From: an uncultured Pelagibacteraceae bacterium
Lineage (GTDB): Bacteria; Pseudomonadota; Alphaproteobacteria; Pelagibacterales; Pelagibacteraceae
Assembly: GCA_902571425.1 (NCBI GenBank)
Contig: CACGBZ010000011.1
Coordinates: 1 to 39,715 of the forward strand
Direction of reading: 5' to 3'
DNA length: 39,715 nt
How positions within the stretch are numbered: position 1 is the first letter of the stretch; every line of letters starts with the position of its first letter. The position numbers were made by a program, and so were the translations under genes. Positions 16,273 to 25,139 of the stretch are shown here, piece after piece. The notes under the pieces were generated by a model. The model was not told the origin of the DNA. It made no database searches and worked only from the letters and a program-made list of their open reading frames with translations.

Positions 16273-17270
16273 TGAGCACTGTTCCATTAACTTTAGACGA
16301 AATATTTGAACTAGCTAAAAAAACACTTTTAGCTAATGGTTGTGATGATGAAACAGCATCAATATTATCAGACTTAATCAAAAATGCTGAACGAGACGGT
16401 TCGGTATCACACGGTTTATTTAGATTACCAGCATATGTAACAGGTCTCAAAAGTGGAAAGATTAATGGAAAAGGGAAACCTGAAGTAAAAAAAATATCTC
16501 CATCAGTAATTAAAGTTGAAGGAAATAATTGTTTAGCACCTGTTGTATTAAATAAAGGATTACCCGAATTAGCAAAAGTTGCAAAAGAAAATGGTGTAGC
16601 TGTGCTAGCAATAAATAATTCACATCATATGGCTGCTATGTGGCCTGAAACAGAAAAATTAGCAGAGGAAGGTTTGGTAGCATTTGCTTGTACATCTTAC
16701 AAGCCTGCTGTTGCACCTGCTGGTGCAATAAAGCCATTATTTGGAACAAACCCAATTTCGTTTGCTTGGCCACGTCCAGGTAAAACACCAGTTGTTTATG
16801 ATATGGCAACTGCTTCAATGGCTATGGGAGAAGTTCAAGTTGCTAAAAGAGAAGGGCACAAAGTTCCACTTGGCACTGGTTTAACTAAAGATGGTAAAGA
16901 AACAACTGATCCAGGTGAAATTGCTGATGGTGGAGTTCTATTGCCATTTGGTGGTTACAAAGGATCTGCAATTGCAATGATGGTAGAATTAATGGCAGGT
17001 GCATTAGTGGGTGATAATTTTAGTTTTGAAACTGCTGCCAAAGATAATAATGATGGAGGTCCTCCAAGTGGTGGAGAATTTATACTAGCCATTAACCCAG
17101 ATAAAACATCAGGTACTAATTGGCAAAAACATGCTGAGGAATTTTTTGAAAAAATGAAATCAATGGGCGAAGTAAGATTACCTGGAGAAAGACGCCACAA
17201 GAATAGAATGGATACTGGTCCAAGAAATATTAATGAAGAATTAGTAAATAAAATTAAATCTTTAAGCTAA
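16272..17270 (+). CDS. Ldh2-family NAD(P)-dependent oxidoreductase (malate/lactate or cyclic imino acid reductase type)
   Basis: A 332-residue member of the Ldh2/malate-L-lactate dehydrogenase family, unrelated to classical LDH. Family stretches include the NSHHMAAMW active-site histidine region, FGTNPISFAWPRP, and the YDMATASMA nucleotide-binding segment. Close relatives include DpkA/LhpD-type delta1-piperideine-2-carboxylate and pyrroline-2-carboxylate reductases and ureidoglycolate dehydrogenase. The sequence alone does not settle the substrate. It is joined to zur by a 1-nt overlap and so should be co-transcribed with the zinc genes. Its 3' end overlaps convergent xthA by 9 nt. Confidence 0.82.
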   Translation: MSTVPLTLDEIFELAKKTLLANGCDDETASILSDLIKNAERDGSVSHGLFRLPAYVTGLKSGKINGKGKPEVKKISPSVIKVEGNNCLAPVVLNKGLPELAKVAKENGVAVLAINNSHHMAAMWPETEKLAEEGLVAFACTSYKPAVAPAGAIKPLFGTNPISFAWPRPGKTPVVYDMATASMAMGEVQVAKREGHKVPLGTGLTKDGKETTDPGEIADGGVLLPFGGYKGSAIAMMVELMAGALVGDNFSFETAAKDNNDGGPPSGGEFILAINPDKTSGTNWQKHAEEFFEKMKSMGEVRLPGERRHKNRMDTGPRNINEELVNKIKSLS

Positions 17271-18038
17271 ATTAATCTCAATTGGTGTGTGATCAGAAGG
17301 TTTTTCTCTTCCACGTGGATCTTTATTAATATTAATATCTTTAATTTGATCAATTATAGAATTTGAAACTAAAAAATGATCAATTCTCATGCCATTATTT
17401 TTTTGCCATGCACCCCTCATATAATCCCAAAATGTATATCCTTCTTTGTCTTCATAAAAATGTCTGTAGACATCATTAAAACCAAGATTAATCATTTCTC
17501 TAAATTTTTTTCTTATTTCAAGTCTATATAAAGCATCGTCTTCAAAACTTTTAACATTATAAACATCTTCTGCTGAAGGGATAATATTAAAATCACCAGC
17601 TAATATAATATTTGAATTTTTTTTAGATAAATTTTTTAATTGCTTTATTAATTGATCGAGCCAATCTTTTTTATAATCATATTTTTCTGTATCCACAGGA
17701 TTACCATTAGGGGTATAAATATTAATTAATTGTATATTTTTTTTCTTATAATCAAATTCAGCTGAAATTATTCTTGATTGTTTTAACTTATCCTTAATTA
17801 AATCTGTTTTGACATTTTTTAATTTATTTTTTGAAATGATCGCTACACCATTATAACTTTTTTGACCAAATACATGGCTTTCATAATCCATTGATGAAAA
17901 ATCATCATATGGAAAATTAACATCTTCAGTTTTAATTTCCTGCATCATTAAAATATCAGGTTTATATTTTAATAAATAGCTTTTGATATTTTCAATTCTT
18001 GCTCTTACCGAGTTTACATTCCAAGATGAAATGAGCAT
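17262..18038 (-). CDS. xthA: Exodeoxyribonuclease III (AP endonuclease)
   Basis: A base-excision repair enzyme that cuts at abasic sites and degrades 3' ends. All EEP-fold motifs are present: SSWNVNSVRAR at the N-terminus, MMQEIKTED (metal Glu), the AGDFNIIPS stretch, MRIDHFLVS and the final SDHTPI catalytic His. I chose the ATG at 18038, which makes a TAATG junction with erpA and gives the canonical MLISSWNVNS start. An open frame ten codons longer reaches 18068 but only overlaps erpA. The length of 258 residues is normal. Confidence 0.94.
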   Translation of the reverse strand: MLISSWNVNSVRARIENIKSYLLKYKPDILMMQEIKTEDVNFPYDDFSSMDYESHVFGQKSYNGVAIISKNKLKNVKTDLIKDKLKQSRIISAEFDYKKKNIQLINIYTPNGNPVDTEKYDYKKDWLDQLIKQLKNLSKKNSNIILAGDFNIIPSAEDVYNVKSFEDDALYRLEIRKKFREMINLGFNDVYRHFYEDKEGYTFWDYMRGAWQKNNGMRIDHFLVSNSIIDQIKDININKDPRGREKPSDHTPIEINLA

Positions 18039-18355
18039 TAAAGTGAGAAAGAAACTCCACAACCACATGAAGATTTGGTTTGTGGATTAGATATTTTGAA
18101 TTGTTCACCTATAAGTTCAGAAACGTAATCAACCTCAGATCCTTTAAGTAAATCAGCTGAAGTTTTATCAATTAAAATATTCTGATAATTTAAATCATCG
18201 TCTTGTTTTGATTTATCAAAAGTAAATTCATATTGAAAACCAGAGCATCCTCCACCCTTAATAGCGATTCTAAAGAATGATCCTTTGTCTTTTTTTGATA
18301 ACAAATTATCTATTTGTTTTAACGCTTTATCCGTAAATTTAATTTCTTTAATCAT
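18038..18355 (-). CDS. erpA: A-type iron-sulfur carrier ErpA/IscA
   Basis: A small (105 residues) A-type carrier that passes Fe-S clusters to target enzymes. The three cluster-binding cysteines are in GGGCSGFQYEF and the C-terminal SCGCG motif. No isc or suf genes are adjacent, which favours the ErpA-type housekeeping carrier over IscA/SufA, but the subtype cannot be settled by eye. It precedes xthA by a one-base overlap and is divergent from dgt (50 bp). Confidence 0.9.
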   Translation of the reverse strand: MIKEIKFTDKALKQIDNLLSKKDKGSFFRIAIKGGGCSGFQYEFTFDKSKQDDDLNYQNILIDKTSADLLKGSEVDYVSELIGEQFKISNPQTKSSCGCGVSFSL

Positions 18356-18377
18356 GTCTGAACACTGATATTACTAA

Positions 18378-18383
18378 TATAAT
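18378..18383 (+). promoter_or_regulatory. -10 box for the dgt-argS directon
   Basis: A perfect TATAAT hexamer lies 22 nt before the dgt ATG in the 50-bp divergent gap with erpA. No convincing -35 element is visible at normal spacing, so this is a tentative call. Confidence 0.45.
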
Positions 18384-18405
18384 ACTTAATTATTTAAATT
18401 AAAGG

Positions 18406-19524
18406 ATGAAAAAAGACACTTTGTTAGGCGTATTTAAAAGTAAAGGCAGACTTAATAAAGAAGCTAATTCAAAATACAGATCTCCTTTTCAACGCGATAG
18501 AGATCGGATAATACACAGCGCATCATTTAGAAGATTAAAGCATAAAACCCAAGTATTTGTTAACACAGAAGGGGATCATTTTAGAACAAGGATTACTCAT
18601 TCAATTGAAGTTGCTCAAATAGCAAGATCAATTGCAAAATATCTAAAATTAAATGAAGATTTAGCTGAGACCTTAAGCCTTGCTCATGATTTAGGTCATA
18701 CTCCATTTGGTCATGCTGGAGAGGATGCTTTAGATGAATGTATGCAAAATTATGGAGGTTTCGATCATAATCTTCAGACACTAAGAATCGTAATGTTTTT
18801 AGAGAATAAATATTTCAAATTTAATGGACTAAATTTAACTCTTGAAACTTTAGAGGGACTTTTAAAACATAACGGACCAGTAGACGATCTAAGCATGATC
18901 GACAAACTAATTGGATCAAAAGTTTTCAAAAATAAGATTAACTTTAATACGTATCCATCATTAGAAGCTCAAATATCAGCAATATCAGATGATATTGCCT
19001 ATAATAACCATGATATTCAGGATGGAATCAAAGCTAATTTATTTAAGCTTGAAGAATTAGTAGAATTAGATTTTTTTAAAAATATTTACCAAAGATATAA
19101 AAACAAAATAAATAAAAAAAATTATAAAATTGCTATTTACCAAATCATAAGAGACTCAATAGATATTATGATAAGAGATTTACTAAGTAATACAGAAAAA
19201 AATATTAAAAAATTAAAAATTAAGTCATTAAAAGATGTATCAAAATCAAATCAATTAATAGTTTCTTTTTCAGGTAAAATAGTAAATTCAGAACAAGAAA
19301 TTAGATCATTTTTAAGACATAGAATGTATGACAATAAATCGGTGCTTAATAAGAATCAAAGAGGTAAAATGATAATTAAGAGATTATTTAAAATAATTAA
19401 ATCAAATCCTAGAAAATTTCTTACTAAAGAGCAATTGACTAAGGACAAATATAGAGCTATTTCAGATTTTATATCTGGTATGACGGATAGATACGCAATT
19501 AACCTATATAATGATTATAAATGA
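18406..19524 (+). CDS. dgt: Deoxyguanosinetriphosphate triphosphohydrolase-like protein
   Basis: An HD-domain dNTP triphosphohydrolase that breaks dGTP (or other dNTPs) into the nucleoside and tripolyphosphate. HD metal ligands are the His of RTRITHSIEV, the HD of SLAHDLGHTPFGHAGE and the later Asp in ISDDIAYNNHDIQDG. The N-terminal SPFQRDRDRIIHSASFRRLKHKTQVF segment is typical of the type-2 (dGTPase-like) subfamily. The 372-residue length fits. It overlaps argS by 4 nt, the same neighbour pair seen in many alphaproteobacteria. Confidence 0.93.
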   Translation: MKKDTLLGVFKSKGRLNKEANSKYRSPFQRDRDRIIHSASFRRLKHKTQVFVNTEGDHFRTRITHSIEVAQIARSIAKYLKLNEDLAETLSLAHDLGHTPFGHAGEDALDECMQNYGGFDHNLQTLRIVMFLENKYFKFNGLNLTLETLEGLLKHNGPVDDLSMIDKLIGSKVFKNKINFNTYPSLEAQISAISDDIAYNNHDIQDGIKANLFKLEELVELDFFKNIYQRYKNKINKKNYKIAIYQIIRDSIDIMIRDLLSNTEKNIKKLKIKSLKDVSKSNQLIVSFSGKIVNSEQEIRSFLRHRMYDNKSVLNKNQRGKMIIKRLFKIIKSNPRKFLTKEQLTKDKYRAISDFISGMTDRYAINLYNDYK

Positions 19525-21254
19525 ATATTTTTGAATTATATTTAGATAAAATTAAATCAATTATTGTTGAGCTTAGTAAAAAAAATCAACTTATCGTTCC
19601 AGAAAGTTTCAATGGTATTAATGCGGAAATACCACCCCCAAAATTTGATTGTGATATTTCAACTAATGTTGCAATGGTTTTATCGAAACTAAACAAAACT
19701 TCTCCAATACAATTAGCAGAAAAACTTGCACCTGAAATAAAAATTAGTGACGATCAAATAGAAAATATATCCGTCGCTAAACCTGGCTTTATAAATATTA
19801 AATTTAAGCCATCTTTTTGGTCAAACTTTATTAAAGATATAATCAATAATGCTGAAAAATTTGGAATTAATGAAAAAGAGAAAAAAAATAATTATTTAGT
19901 TGAATTTGTATCAGCTAATCCTACCGGACCATTGCATGTTGGTCATTGTAGAGGAGCTATTTTAGGCGACGTCATATCTAATGTATTAATATTTAATAAA
20001 CATAAGGTTACCAAAGAGTATTATGTAAATGATTATGGTAACCAGATTATCAATTTTACGAAATCCGTATACTTTAGAATTAGGGAATTAAAATTTAACG
20101 AAACATTTCCTCAAGATAATCCTGATTTGTATCCAGGAGATTACCTTGTTGATTTTGCAAAAAACATAGTTTCGGATAATTCAGATCTAAATTTTGATGA
20201 TTATGAGCAAATAAGCGATAAGTTAACAGCTTTATCTATAGAACAAGCTCTGTTTTTAATTAAAAAAAATCTTAAGAGTTTAGGAATTAACCACGATAAT
20301 TTTGTTAGTGAAAAAAACATTGTTTCAAACAAAGAAGTAGAAAATGTAATCAAATTTTTAGAAAAGAATAAATTTGTATACAAAGGAAAGATAAAAGCTC
20401 CAGCTGGAGAAGATGATAAAAACTGGGTAGAAAGAGAACAATTACTTTTTAAATCTACTGATTTTGGTGATGATAAAGATAGAGCATTGCAAAAGTCAGA
20501 TGGGGCATGGACTTATTTTGCAAGCGATGTTGCTTATCATAAAAATAAAGTTGATCGTAAATTTGATTATTTAATAAATATTCTTGGTGCAGACCATGCT
20601 GGTTATATCAAAAGAATTTCATCTTCGGTTGAGGCTTTGTCGGGAAAAAAAGATAAATTGATCTGCAAAATTAGTCAGCTTGTTAAACTCATTAAAGATA
20701 ACAAACCATTTAAGATGTCTAAAAGAAAAGGTGATTACATAACAGTTGATGACTTAATTAAAGAAGTAGGAAAAGATGCAACTAGATTTATTATGCTAAA
20801 CAGAAGTAGTGATGTTGAATTAGATTTTGATTTTGATGCTGTAAAAGAAAAATCAAAAGATAACCCATTGTATTATGTTCAATATTGTTATGCTAGAATT
20901 TCATCAGTCTTTAGACATATTGATAAAGATTTAAATTCAAACATTGAATTAGATGATTTTAGTTTCGAATATTCAAATGATGAGATCAAAATTTTAAAAA
21001 AGATTTCGGAATGGCCTAAATGTATTGATGCAGCTAGTTCAAAATTAGAACCACATAGGATTCCTGTTTATTTATATGATCTTGCCTCAGAATTTCATTC
21101 TTATTGGAATCTCGGTAAACAAAACCCAGAAAAAAGATTTATTAATAATCAAAAAACAGTTTCACCAGATAAATTAATTTTTTTAAAAGCAATATGTAAC
21201 GTTGTTAAATCTGGAATGGATATAGTTGGTGTAGATACACCAGATAAAATGTAA
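19521..21254 (+). CDS. argS: Arginyl-tRNA synthetase
   Basis: A class I synthetase charging tRNA-Arg. An N-terminal additional domain (about 1-100) is followed by the HVGH form of the HIGH motif at 139-142 in SANPTGPLHVGHCRGA, the KMSKRKGD loop near residue 395 and the C-terminal DALR helical domain. The length of 577 residues is normal. It overlaps dgt by 4 nt and shares one base with the following small gene. Confidence 0.97.
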   Translation: MNIFELYLDKIKSIIVELSKKNQLIVPESFNGINAEIPPPKFDCDISTNVAMVLSKLNKTSPIQLAEKLAPEIKISDDQIENISVAKPGFINIKFKPSFWSNFIKDIINNAEKFGINEKEKKNNYLVEFVSANPTGPLHVGHCRGAILGDVISNVLIFNKHKVTKEYYVNDYGNQIINFTKSVYFRIRELKFNETFPQDNPDLYPGDYLVDFAKNIVSDNSDLNFDDYEQISDKLTALSIEQALFLIKKNLKSLGINHDNFVSEKNIVSNKEVENVIKFLEKNKFVYKGKIKAPAGEDDKNWVEREQLLFKSTDFGDDKDRALQKSDGAWTYFASDVAYHKNKVDRKFDYLINILGADHAGYIKRISSSVEALSGKKDKLICKISQLVKLIKDNKPFKMSKRKGDYITVDDLIKEVGKDATRFIMLNRSSDVELDFDFDAVKEKSKDNPLYYVQYCYARISSVFRHIDKDLNSNIELDDFSFEYSNDEIKILKKISEWPKCIDAASSKLEPHRIPVYLYDLASEFHSYWNLGKQNPEKRFINNQKTVSPDKLIFLKAICNVVKSGMDIVGVDTPDKM

Positions 21255-21514
21255 TGCTAAAAGAAATTAAGTATTTAATCTTTATTGTTGTAATTGCTTT
21301 GTTCATTTTTTTGACTGGTAGATATTATTTTTCAGATGAAAATAAGAAGAAATCTTATAGATCTTATAAAAATAACGATCAAAAAATTAAATTATATTCA
21401 AAAAATTTACCTGTTTTGGAAAACGACACACAAAATGTAATAGAGTACGTTAAGCAAACAAACAAAAAAAAGAAAAAAAAGTTTAATTTTTGGAAACTTT
21501 TAGAGAATGATTAA
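21254..21514 (+). CDS. Small single-helix membrane protein between argS and nagZ
   Basis: An 86-residue protein with one N-terminal helix (about 7-23), a polar middle and a strongly basic C-terminal patch (KKKKKK near 74-79). In many alphaproteobacteria the gene at this spot is a larger SPOR-domain protein. No SPOR domain is present here, so this may be its shortened remnant or an unrelated replacement. One-base overlap with argS and 8-nt overlap with nagZ indicate a real, co-translated gene. Function is unknown. Confidence 0.75.
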   Translation: MLKEIKYLIFIVVIALFIFLTGRYYFSDENKKKSYRSYKNNDQKIKLYSKNLPVLENDTQNVIEYVKQTNKKKKKKFNFWKLLEND

Positions 21515-22457
21515 GAATAGAAGAGCTTTTATTGTTGGACTAAAATCATCAAAATTATCAAAAAAAGAGATTACTTTTTTAAAGAAATATAAACCATGGG
21601 GAGTTATTTTATTTTCAAGAAATGTAAGTTCAATTGAACAAACTAAAAAATTAACTGATAAAATAAAAAAGATATTTAAAGACAAAAAATACCCTATATT
21701 AATTGATCAAGAAGGTGGACGAGTAAATCGATTAAATAAAATAATTTCATTTGACAAATTAACTTCTGAATATTTTGGAAATTTATTCACAAAAGATAAG
21801 AAAAAATTTAATATTATTTATAAATTATTTATCGATAAAACTTCGTATTTGCTTAAATCAATTGGTGTTAATATAAATACTGTTCCTGTTTTAGATCTTC
21901 GAGTTAAAGGGGCTAGCAACATTATTGGAGATAGGTCTTTTTCAAAAAATAAAAAAAATATCTCTAAAATTGGAGATATTTGTATTGATTATTTTCATGA
22001 AAATTCCATTGGAACTGTGATGAAACATATACCAGGACATGGATTAGCTAAGGTAGATAGTCATAAATTTACTCCTGTAGTTACCAAAAAGTTAAGTTAT
22101 TTGAATAAAAATGATTTTTTTCCATTCAAGAAAAAACAAAGCTATTTTGCTATGACAGCGCATGTAATATATCGAAGCATTGATAAGTTAAATACAGCTA
22201 CACACTCTAAAAAAATTATAAATTTAATTAGAAGTAAAATTGGTTTTAAAAACATTTTAATTTCAGATGATTTATCAATGAAAAGTTTAAAAGATGATTT
22301 AAAAACTAATACTATTAAAACGTTTAGTGCAGGTTGTAATCTTGCTCTCCATTGTAATGGCAAATTGTCTGAAATGAAGGTAGTTGGTGATAATTCACCA
22401 AAGATTAGTAATTTCATAATAAAAAAAACATCGCGATTTTATAAAATTTTAAGTTAA
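21507..22457 (+). CDS. nagZ: Beta-N-acetylhexosaminidase NagZ
   Basis: A glycoside hydrolase family 3 enzyme for cell-wall recycling, removing GlcNAc from anhydromuropeptides. Motifs are DQEGGRVNR (67-75), KHIPGHG (173-179) and DSH (184-186), the flexible loop with the catalytic Asp/His dyad of NagZ, followed by the nucleophile Asp in ISDDLSM. The 316-residue length is typical. It is lysine-rich, as are its neighbours. It lies 9 nt before scpA. Confidence 0.94.
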   Translation: MIKNRRAFIVGLKSSKLSKKEITFLKKYKPWGVILFSRNVSSIEQTKKLTDKIKKIFKDKKYPILIDQEGGRVNRLNKIISFDKLTSEYFGNLFTKDKKKFNIIYKLFIDKTSYLLKSIGVNINTVPVLDLRVKGASNIIGDRSFSKNKKNISKIGDICIDYFHENSIGTVMKHIPGHGLAKVDSHKFTPVVTKKLSYLNKNDFFPFKKKQSYFAMTAHVIYRSIDKLNTATHSKKIINLIRSKIGFKNILISDDLSMKSLKDDLKTNTIKTFSAGCNLALHCNGKLSEMKVVGDNSPKISNFIIKKTSRFYKILS

Positions 22458-22466
22458 TATCTGAGC

Positions 22467-23210
22467 ATGACTATTTCTGATTCTGCATTATTTAATGTTG
22501 ATATAAATAATTATAATGGCCCTTTAGATGTCCTTTTAGATTTAGCAAAAGCTCAAAAAGTAGATCTTGAAGAGATATCAATTACAAAGTTAGCAGATCA
22601 GTTTCACGAATATATTACAAAAGAAAAAGATTTAAATTTAGAAATTGCGTCAGAATATTTATTAATGGCAACTTGGTTAGCTTATTTAAAATCTAAATTA
22701 TTACTTCCAGGTACTCCTGAGGAAGAATTTAAAGTTCAAGAAGTTGCTGAAAAATTAAAATTACAACTTAAAAAATTAGAATTGATAAGATTGCTTTCTG
22801 AACAAATGTTAAAAAGAAAAAGATTAGGAAGAGAAATTCGATCAAGAGGAATGAAAGGAAATATAAGATCTATTTATAGCACAGAATATAATTTAAGTTT
22901 ATTTGAGCTTCTTAAGTCATATTCAACAATTATAATGACCAAAGACTTTCAAAAAATGAATATTCCAAAATTACCTGTCTTTACAGCAGAGGATGGAATT
23001 AAAACTATAAGAGAGTTTTTTGGTAAATTAATAGATTGGAAGAAATTAGATGATTTAATTCCTCAAAATTTTAAAAGTGGATCAAAATATAAGCGTACGG
23101 GTAAAGCAGGTATATTTGCTGGTTCATTAGAATTAGTTAAAGAAGGAAATTTAACTATGAAACAAGATAAATTATTTGATGATATTTATGTGAAAGAAAA
23201 CAATGATTAA
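22467..23210 (+). CDS. scpA: Segregation and condensation protein A (kleisin)
   Basis: The kleisin subunit of the SMC-ScpAB chromosome condensin. The N-terminal YNGPLDVLLDLAKAQKVDLEEISI block and EYLLMATWLAYLKSKLLLP, which contact the SMC neck, are family hallmarks. The C-terminal region (about 170-220) fits the winged helix. It overlaps scpB by 8 nt. The smc gene is not in the window. Confidence 0.95.
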   Translation: MTISDSALFNVDINNYNGPLDVLLDLAKAQKVDLEEISITKLADQFHEYITKEKDLNLEIASEYLLMATWLAYLKSKLLLPGTPEEEFKVQEVAEKLKLQLKKLELIRLLSEQMLKRKRLGREIRSRGMKGNIRSIYSTEYNLSLFELLKSYSTIIMTKDFQKMNIPKLPVFTAEDGIKTIREFFGKLIDWKKLDDLIPQNFKSGSKYKRTGKAGIFAGSLELVKEGNLTMKQDKLFDDIYVKENND

Positions 23211-23904
23211 AAAAGAAAAGATTACAAAAGATAATATTGTTAAATTTCCATCTAAGCTATCTGATTTGGAAAAAGAAATTGAAGCAGTAATTTTTGCTGC
23301 TGCTGAACCATTAGATGTTGATACAATCGAAAGCAAAGTTACTAAAAAAGGAAGCGTATCTAAATCATTAGAAAAGTTGCAGCAAGAATACTCTAAACGT
23401 GGAATTAATTTAGTTTGCATAAAAGATAAATGGTCTTTCAGAACTTCTCCTAACTTATCAAATATTATGTCACAAGAAAGGACAGTCGAAAAAAAACTTT
23501 CTAGAGCTGCTGTGGAGACTTTAGCCATAATCGTTTATCATCAACCTGTTACTAGAGCAGAGATTGAGGAGATAAGAGGTGTTGCATTTGGAACGAATAC
23601 TCTTGAAATATTAATGGAGCTTAACTGGGTTAAGCCAGGTGGTCGTAAAGACGTGCCAGGAAGACCAATTCAGTATGTTACAACAGACGAATTTTTAAGT
23701 CATTTTAATCTCCAAAAATTATCTGATTTACCAACAATTGATGAATTAGGCGCAGCTGGTTTAATTGATAGTTCTAGTATTGATAATGCAATATTTGGAA
23801 CAGGAAAATTTTACAAAGAAAAACAAGAAGAAAAAAAAGATGATATTTATTCCAATATTGATGAGATGCTAAACAGCACTCTTGATACAGAAGAGAAAGA
23901 TTAA
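23203..23904 (+). CDS. scpB: Segregation and condensation protein B
   Basis: The kite subunit of SMC-ScpAB. Two winged-helix units are visible: the first around EKEIEAVIFAAAEPLDVDTIES, the second around RAAVETLAIIVYHQPVTRAEIEEIRGV, with the conserved GRKDVPGRPIQYVTTDEFL end. The C-terminal tail is acidic and low-complexity. It overlaps scpA and precedes tatA by 47 nt. Confidence 0.96.
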   Translation: MIKKEKITKDNIVKFPSKLSDLEKEIEAVIFAAAEPLDVDTIESKVTKKGSVSKSLEKLQQEYSKRGINLVCIKDKWSFRTSPNLSNIMSQERTVEKKLSRAAVETLAIIVYHQPVTRAEIEEIRGVAFGTNTLEILMELNWVKPGGRKDVPGRPIQYVTTDEFLSHFNLQKLSDLPTIDELGAAGLIDSSSIDNAIFGTGKFYKEKQEEKKDDIYSNIDEMLNSTLDTEEKD

Positions 23905-23951
23905 CAAAAAAGTAACTTTTAAATTAACCATAAAAAGGTTATAAGTTTTTC

Positions 23952-24152
23952 ATGAGCATAGGAATTTGGCAAATAGCAATCGTAGTTATATTAGTAGTCT
24001 TATTATTTGGACGAGGTAAAATCTCTAGTCTGATGGGTGATGTAGCTAAGGGAATTAAAAGTTTCAAAAAAGGAATGGCGTCAGATGTTACTGACGATAC
24101 AGAGCCAAAAAATATATCCGACGAAAATAAAGACTCAGAAAACAAAGATTAA
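23952..24152 (+). CDS. tatA: Twin-arginine translocase subunit TatA
   Basis: The pore-forming Tat subunit, 66 residues: a short N-terminal helix, the [23 protein letters not shown] hinge and amphipathic helix, and an acidic tail. The FG(R/P)xK hinge marks TatA. It is 5 nt before tatB. This small tat operon would export folded cofactor proteins such as the likely Tat lipoprotein M48 protease at 38165-38992. Confidence 0.95.
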   Translation: MSIGIWQIAIVVILVVLLFGRGKISSLMGDVAKGIKSFKKGMASDVTDDTEPKNISDENKDSENKD

Positions 24153-24157
24153 ATCAC

Positions 24158-24379
24158 ATGCCTACTATTGGTTGGTTTGAGATATTAATTGTTGTTGGTA
24201 TTGCAATTGTTGTTCTTGGTCCAAAAGATTTTCCAATCATGTTAAAGAAAGCAGGTTCTTGGATAGGGACTGCAAAAAGGTATGTGAGCAATATTCAAAA
24301 TGAAGTTTCTAATTTAGAAATTGATGATGAAAAAATTGATAATGAAATAAAAAAAGAAACTAAAAAAGATGAGCAATGA
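24158..24379 (+). CDS. tatB: Twin-arginine translocase subunit TatB, short form
   Basis: The Tat receptor subunit. The N-terminal helix with the TatB-specific GWFEILIVVGIAIVVLGPKDFP motif (Glu in the helix, GP hinge) is followed by an amphipathic helix and a charged tail. At 73 residues it is about half the usual length of alphaproteobacterial TatB, lacking most of the C-terminal tail. It overlaps tatC by 11 nt. Confidence 0.92.
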   Translation: MPTIGWFEILIVVGIAIVVLGPKDFPIMLKKAGSWIGTAKRYVSNIQNEVSNLEIDDEKIDNEIKKETKKDEQ

Positions 24380-25139
24380 AGAAAATGAAGGTGGATTTGT
24401 TAGCCATCTAACAGAACTAAGAAAAAGATTAATACATAGTTTTATATTTCTAATAATCTTTTTTGTTATTTGTTATGTATTTGCAGAACACATATACGGT
24501 TTTTTAGTTGATCCATTTGCTCAAGCTGTAAAAGATGATGGGTCTGACAGAAGGCTTATTTTTACAGCATTACAAGAAACTTTTTTAACATATATTAAGG
24601 TATCTTTTTTCACAGCTTTTTTTGTGACCTGTCCATTTATTCTAATGCAAATATGGAAATTTATAGCACCAGGATTATATAAACATGAAAAAGTTGCAAT
24701 ACTTCCATATCTTGTATTAACACCAATCCTTTTCTTTTTAGGAGGCATGCTTGTTTATTATTTGATAATGCCTCTAGCTATTAAATTCTTTTTATCATTT
24801 GAGAGCACAGGAATGTCCACAAGTTTACCAATACAATTAGAAGCCAAAGTAAATGAATACTTGTCACTTGTTATGAAATTAATTTTTGCATTTGGAATAA
24901 GTTTTCAACTACCTATAGTTTTAAGTTTATTAGCAAGAATAGGTGTTGTTGACAGTCAATTTTTAAAAGAAAGAAGAAAGTATGTTGTGATTATTATATT
25001 TGCTGCAGCTGCATTACTTACACCACCAGATCCAATTACTCAAATAGGTTTAGCCATTCCATTGTTAATTTTATATGAATTATCAATATTTTCAGTAAAA
25101 TTTATAGAAAACAAAAATTTAGAAAAAACTGATGCATAA
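24369..25139 (+). CDS. tatC: Twin-arginine translocase subunit TatC
   Basis: The six-helix core receptor of the Tat system, which recognises the twin-arginine signal. Conserved features are the N-terminal SHLTELRKRL segment, the FFVTCPFILMQIWKFIAPGLYKHE stretch with its Glu, and LTPPDPITQ in the last loop. The length of 256 residues is normal. It overlaps tatB by 11 nt and serS by 8 nt. Confidence 0.97.
   Translation: MSNEENEGGFVSHLTELRKRLIHSFIFLIIFFVICYVFAEHIYGFLVDPFAQAVKDDGSDRRLIFTALQETFLTYIKVSFFTAFFVTCPFILMQIWKFIAPGLYKHEKVAILPYLVLTPILFFLGGMLVYYLIMPLAIKFFLSFESTGMSTSLPIQLEAKVNEYLSLVMKLIFAFGISFQLPIVLSLLARIGVVDSQFLKERRKYVVIIIFAAAALLTPPDPITQIGLAIPLLILYELSIFSVKFIENKNLEKTDA

Noticed and set aside
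17262..18068. Longer start for exonuclease III at 18068
   Set aside because: The extra ten residues have no family support and only overlap erpA. The ATG at 18038 gives the conserved N-terminus.
23905..23951. Terminator between scpB and tatA
   Set aside because: Only a 4-bp AACC/GGTT stem is present. Too weak to support.
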